DNA from: SBAX01 sp964421865
GTDB taxonomy: Bacteria > Planctomycetota > Phycisphaerae > UBA1845
NCBI GenBank assembly: GCA_964421865.1
Contig: CAYQZH010000055.1
Location: 1-17,406 of the forward strand
DNA length: 17,406 nt
Reading direction: 5' to 3'
The notes beneath the pieces were generated by a model. The model was not told where the DNA came from. It worked only from the letters and a program-made list of their open reading frames with translations, and did no database searches. Position 1 is the first letter of the stretch. Each line of letters opens with the position of its first letter. This document shows, one piece after another, positions 13,997 through 17,406 of the stretch. A program made the position numbers and the translations under genes.

Positions 13997-14003
13997 TCCG
14001 CCC

Positions 14004-15818
14004 GTGACCGAACCCGCGCCGGGTGAATCCTCCACCGACCCGAACGGGCGGGATGTCCGTCTGACCGACCTGGTCAGTCTGGCCACGCTACAACAGTTGC
14101 AGGACCGCTTCGCCGCGCTGGGGCGGATGACGGTCTGCATTGCCCGGATCGACGGCGAGTTGATTACCCGCCCGACGTGGGGTAGTCGGTTTTCGGAGTT
14201 GATCGGCGCGTCCTCGCGTGGTCTCGGCTCCTTGGTCGAGGGCATCCGCGAGGGGGCCAAGAATTCCGATCCGGCCGCGCCGGTCGCGTGCCACGAGGGG
14301 ATGCGGCTGTACACGACTCCGATCCGGCACGACGGTCACGGAATCGCCCTGCTCGCCGTCGGCATTCGCACGCATCGCCCGCCGGCCGCCGACCGGCTTC
14401 AACGCATCGCCGACGACTACGGACTCGCCATCGACGAATTATCAGCGGCGGCGGCCGTGCTCGACCCGAAACGCGGCGGTACGCCGGAAGCCATCCACCG
14501 TTTCGCCGACGTGCTCGCCCACATCATCGCTACGCTATACGGCCAAGCGGAGCGGATCGCACGACAGCTCGACGACCTGCGGACGGTGCACGGGCTGGCG
14601 GACCTCTTGTCCGGGACGCTTGACTTGCAGGAAATCCTCAACCGAACGGTTCGACGTGTGGTCGAGGTGATGCCGGTCAAGGCCTGTGCGATCCGGCTGC
14701 TCAACGCCGAAACGGGCGAGTTGGTGATTAAGGCCGTACACAACCTGTCTGATGAGTATCTGCGAAAAGGTCCGGTGCTCTTGGCCAAGAGTCTGATCGA
14801 CGGGGCCGCCTTCGCCGGACAAACCGTGTACATCGAGAACGCCCCGACGGACCCGCGCATCCGCTATTCGGAGAATGCGCGGCGGGAGGGGATCGTCAGC
14901 GGCCTGTGCGTGCCGTTGACCTATCGCGGGCAGACCATCGGCATCATCCGCGTATATACGGCCAAGCGGCATGTGTTTTCGGAGTCGGAAGAATCGTTGC
15001 TGCGGTCGATCGGGTCGCAGGCCGCTTCCGCGATCATTCACAGCCGCCTGTACGCCGAGCAGGCGGAGGGTGAGCGGGTGCAGCGGCAAGTCGAGGCCGC
15101 CGCTCAAATCCAACGTCGAATGCTGCCTGCCCGCGCGCCGACGATGCCCGGTCTTTCGTTTGGGTGTGTCTATGACCCGACGCTCCAGGTCGGCGGCGAC
15201 TTCTACGATTTCATGGCGCTTCCGGGAGGATTCCTCGGCGTTTGCATCGCCGACGTCGTGGGGAAGGGGCTTCCGGCGGCGTTGCTGATGGCCTCGATCC
15301 GCTCGGCGCTTCGGGCGTATGCGGCTGGCGCCGCGGGCGCGGCCGCCACCATCGCCCAGGCCAATCGACACATGTACCACGACGCACCGGTTCTTGCCCT
15401 GAGCCGCGAAGGGACGGAGTTTGCGACCGTCATCTACGGGGTGCTCTCGCCCGACGGGCGATCCTTCGCCTACTGCAACGCCGGCCACCTGCCGCCGCTG
15501 CTGCTGCGCGGAGAGAATTTCATGGAGTTGACCGCGGGCGGGCTGGCGATCGGCATTCTGCCTGATGAGACCTACGACCAAGATGTCGTCATGCTCCACT
15601 CGGGCGATCTGATCGTGATGGTCACGGACGGGGTCACCGAGGCGATGGACTTCCAAGGAGAGACCTTCGGCCGTGAACGCCTGCTGTCATCCGTCCGGCG
15701 TCACCGGCGCCTGGACGCGCAACAACTCGCCGGACAAATCCTCTGGGACGTGCGCCGGTTTGTCGGACTCGCCGAGCAGTCGGACGATATTACGATCGTC
15801 GTGGTGAGAGCGTCGTGA
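14004..15818 (+). CDS. PocR-GAF-SpoIIE/PP2C-type Ser/Thr phosphatase (RsbU-like)
   Basis: The 604-residue cytoplasmic product has three parts. Residues about 18-150 look like a PocR sensory domain (LTDLVSLATLQQLQDRFA, then ITRPTW, and CHEGM with Cys96 before a PI/G-rich strand). A helical linker leads to a GAF domain (about 205-350; IRLLNAETGEL, GLCVPLTYRGQTIGIIRVY). After a coiled linker with AAQIQRRMLP (366-375) comes the PP2C-like SpoIIE domain (about 385-602) with metal-binding aspartates Asp399 (VGGDFYDF), Asp417 (IADVVGKG), Asp542 (VTDGVTEA) and Asp594/595 (SDDITIVV). Such enzymes usually dephosphorylate an anti-anti-sigma factor (STAS domain). None is in the window, so the target is unknown. 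The start is GTG at 14004, 7 bases after the peptidase stop, with only a weak Shine-Dalgarno, so translation is probably coupled. The PocR call is less sure than the GAF and PP2C calls. Confidence 0.9.
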   Translation: MTEPAPGESSTDPNGRDVRLTDLVSLATLQQLQDRFAALGRMTVCIARIDGELITRPTWGSRFSELIGASSRGLGSLVEGIREGAKNSDPAAPVACHEGMRLYTTPIRHDGHGIALLAVGIRTHRPPAADRLQRIADDYGLAIDELSAAAAVLDPKRGGTPEAIHRFADVLAHIIATLYGQAERIARQLDDLRTVHGLADLLSGTLDLQEILNRTVRRVVEVMPVKACAIRLLNAETGELVIKAVHNLSDEYLRKGPVLLAKSLIDGAAFAGQTVYIENAPTDPRIRYSENARREGIVSGLCVPLTYRGQTIGIIRVYTAKRHVFSESEESLLRSIGSQAASAIIHSRLYAEQAEGERVQRQVEAAAQIQRRMLPARAPTMPGLSFGCVYDPTLQVGGDFYDFMALPGGFLGVCIADVVGKGLPAALLMASIRSALRAYAAGAAGAAATIAQANRHMYHDAPVLALSREGTEFATVIYGVLSPDGRSFAYCNAGHLPPLLLRGENFMELTAGGLAIGILPDETYDQDVVMLHSGDLIVMVTDGVTEAMDFQGETFGRERLLSSVRRHRRLDAQQLAGQILWDVRRFVGLAEQSDDITIVVVRAS

Positions 15819-15829
15819 CGGCACTCTCA

Positions 15830-15846
15830 GGTCTGAACGCCAGACC
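15830..15846 (+). terminator. Hairpin after the phosphatase gene
   Basis: GGTCTG (15830-15835), a 5-base loop and CAGACC (15841-15846) form a perfect 6-bp stem 12 bases after the phosphatase stop, in the 170-base gap between convergent genes. It is followed by GGGTTCTG rather than a T run, so it may be a weak or Rho-assisted terminator, or an RNA 3'-end stabiliser. Confidence 0.35.
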
Positions 15847-15988
15847 GGGTTCTGATGGTCGGGTGTGGGGCTGCGCCGGGCAATCGCAGCTATCCCATAC
15901 TTCTCCGTGCCTTCATGGAAAAACGCCGCCTCCTGTAGCATAAGTAGTTTGTCGAAGAGGACTTGTGCGAGGCAACGCTCACTAGTCG

Positions 15989-17406
15989 TCATGGGTTCGC
16001 TGGTATACACGGCGGCCAGGTGGGATCGTTTTTCAGGCGGCCCAGGAATGCCCGGCTCCATTGCGATTCAAAGAAGAAGTAGGTGTCCGTGTCGACGGAC
16101 TTTTGGAAGTGTTCCCCAGCGGCGGCGCGGTCGCCCTGCGCGAGCCGAGTAAGCCCGATGAAGAAGTGGGCCTCGCATTGATGCCACCGTGATTTCCCCG
16201 CCGCCTTCAGCAGTTCGTCCTCCGAGATCATGTCGCAGTTGTAGTCCAGCAGGTTTTGATACCATTCGAGCATCAACCGAGACATCCGGGTGAATTGTTC
16301 ACGGATTTGTCGCGAGGCCTCGACGGCTTCCGGCTTGCGTCCCAAAAGCCGAAAGACGGTTTGCGGATAGAGCGCGTTCAACGCCTGCGGTTTGCGTTCA
16401 ACGAGCTCACCGTAGGCCTGTAGAGCACGGTTGTAGCCGTCGGGCAGCTCCGCGAGGATGTAGGCGCGGCCGCTTTCGTTGAAATTAGCGCTGCGTTCAT
16501 CCAATCGTTCCAAGACTTGCAACGCTTCCTCAAAGGCTCCGCGACGGTACAGCGCGACGGCGTAATCGTAGAAAATGTTGCTTGAAGCGTTCGGTCCTTC
16601 ACTCCCCTGGCGCAGCTCCGCGAGTGCGGCATCTTCCTGACCGATGTGCGCAAAGTACCACGAGCGGGCATGGTGGGCCGAAGGAAGTCCGGGGAACCGG
16701 TCTAAGGCCTGGGCATCGCGTTTCGCCTCCGCAAGAGCCGCCGCCCGTTTCGCCTCTTCGTGGGCGTCGTCAAACGCGGCCGCGGCCACAAGGTGCGTGT
16801 TCAGATGCACGTCCAGTGCGACCGGATTATTGGGGATCATGCTCTTGGCGACCAGGGCGTCCTCCAGCGCCAGGGCGAGATCGTTGGGGTCCGCCGTGTT
16901 CATAAATCGGAAGGAACGCGCCCTGGCCCGAGTCACGCGAGCGATGCCGGAATCACGTCGACGAATGGCCTCGTCCATCGCTTTCAAACCGAGGCTCGAA
17001 TCACCCCAAGTAGCTTGGGCCTCCCCTTTGAACAGAAAGTCCTCCGGCGTGACGGGGTGCAAGCCGTCGAGCTCTTCCATCCTTATGAAGAAGCGTTCCC
17101 ATTCACCGCCTTCCAAGCAGGCCGTAGTTAGTAACGCGTGTGCGGTCACGCTCTCGGGCAACAACCGCACCGCCTGTTCCAGGTGGGCGATCGCCTCGCG
17201 GGGGCGACCCTGATGGCGCGTAACATGGCCGCGTAACATGCGGATCCAACCGGCGGATGCCCCCAAAAGTTCCGCTTCCTGGATGGCGCTTTCCGCCGCG
17301 TCGAAGTCGCCACTCATGGCCGCAAGGAGTCCGTCGTCCAACGCCTTTTGCCGCTGCATCTCGACCATTTCTAGGTGGGAGCGATGCGCGCTATAGGCAA
17401 ACGCGC
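15989..17406 (-). CDS. TPR-repeat protein, probable C-terminal part of a planctomycete Ser/Thr kinase (5' end outside window)
   Basis: The frame stays open to the right edge, so at least 471 residues are visible and the start is missing. An ATG at 17368 could be read as a start, but the codons before it encode AFAYSAHRSHLE, which continues the sequence well, and no Shine-Dalgarno precedes it. Helical TPR units are clear near residues 40-72 counted from that Met (RGHVTRHQGRPREAIAHLEQA), 262-292 (YAVALYRRGAFEEALQVLE) and 402-440 (GLTRLAQGDRAAAGEHFQKS). The SxHLE-VEMQRQKALDDGL opening and the DPTWPPCIP ending match, from memory, the C-terminal module of large eukaryotic-like Ser/Thr kinases in planctomycetes, where the kinase domain and a membrane helix come first. 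The kinase itself is not visible, so that part is inference. It converges with the phosphatase operon. Confidence 0.75.
   Translation of the reverse strand, partial: AFAYSAHRSHLEMVEMQRQKALDDGLLAAMSGDFDAAESAIQEAELLGASAGWIRMLRGHVTRHQGRPREAIAHLEQAVRLLPESVTAHALLTTACLEGGEWERFFIRMEELDGLHPVTPEDFLFKGEAQATWGDSSLGLKAMDEAIRRRDSGIARVTRARARSFRFMNTADPNDLALALEDALVAKSMIPNNPVALDVHLNTHLVAAAAFDDAHEEAKRAAALAEAKRDAQALDRFPGLPSAHHARSWYFAHIGQEDAALAELRQGSEGPNASSNIFYDYAVALYRRGAFEEALQVLERLDERSANFNESGRAYILAELPDGYNRALQAYGELVERKPQALNALYPQTVFRLLGRKPEAVEASRQIREQFTRMSRLMLEWYQNLLDYNCDMISEDELLKAAGKSRWHQCEAHFFIGLTRLAQGDRAAAGEHFQKSVDTDTYFFFESQWSRAFLGRLKNDPTWPPCIPANP

Noticed and set aside
13088..14314. Open frame of 408 codons antisense to the M42 peptidase
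   Set aside because: Shadow of a gene with all M42 metal ligands in order; composition rich in Arg, His and Asp as expected for such a shadow.
14535..15656. Open frame of 373 codons antisense to the phosphatase gene
   Set aside because: The plus-strand frame has GAF and PP2C motifs throughout; the antisense frame shows none.
1..17406. CRISPR arrays, tRNA/rRNA genes, transposases, phage or toxin-antitoxin genes
   Set aside because: Read for on both strands and not seen; the regular repeats, cloverleaf arms or recombinase motifs they require are absent.

Overview
The window reads as chromosomal DNA of a planctomycete (Planctomycetota; the class cannot be fixed from 17 kb). This is inferred from co-occurring signatures: a DUF6941-type protein, a pseudopilin with the planctomycete-style FTLIELLVV leader, a PEP-CTERM protein, a secreted protein with dockerin-like EF-hand repeats, and a TPR module of the type found at the C-terminus of planctomycete Ser/Thr kinases. 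GC is high, most genes are tightly packed, and several starts lack a clear Shine-Dalgarno. No tRNA, rRNA, CRISPR array, insertion sequence or phage gene was seen, and no gene-free stretch exceeds 300 bases.

Left part (1-5392, all +): the 3' end of a DUF6941-like gene, then a protein-quality-control block of trigger factor (tig) and two adjacent clpP genes, followed by glutaminyl-tRNA synthetase (glnS). The second ClpP has Asn where the catalytic Asp is expected, which suggests a mixed ClpP1/ClpP2 peptidase. A convergent lipoprotein-like zinc metalloprotease (5459-6277, -) follows.

Middle (6461-8530, +): a promoter with a consensus TATAAT box drives oleA-oleB, the first and last enzymes of long-chain olefin biosynthesis. 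oleC and oleD are not beside them. The end of oleB overlaps the end of a gene on the other strand.

Secretion/surface operon (11860 down to 8496, -): a PEP-CTERM protein, translationally coupled (ATGA) to a secreted dockerin-like protein, then a pseudopilin-like protein and a seven-helix membrane protein. This cluster is the best candidate for an undescribed system: two extracellular cargo proteins, a pilin-like protein and a polytopic membrane protein in one transcription unit. Upstream on the same strand is a small four-helix membrane protein (12090-12665) with its own good promoter and ribosome binding site.

Right part (12850-17406): divergent from that gene is a two-gene operon encoding an M42 aminopeptidase and a PocR-GAF-SpoIIE/PP2C phosphatase. 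The window ends in the 3' part of a minus-strand TPR gene that stays open through the right edge and is probably the C-terminal half of a eukaryotic-like Ser/Thr kinase. All function calls rest on motif and family recognition by eye; no database search was run.
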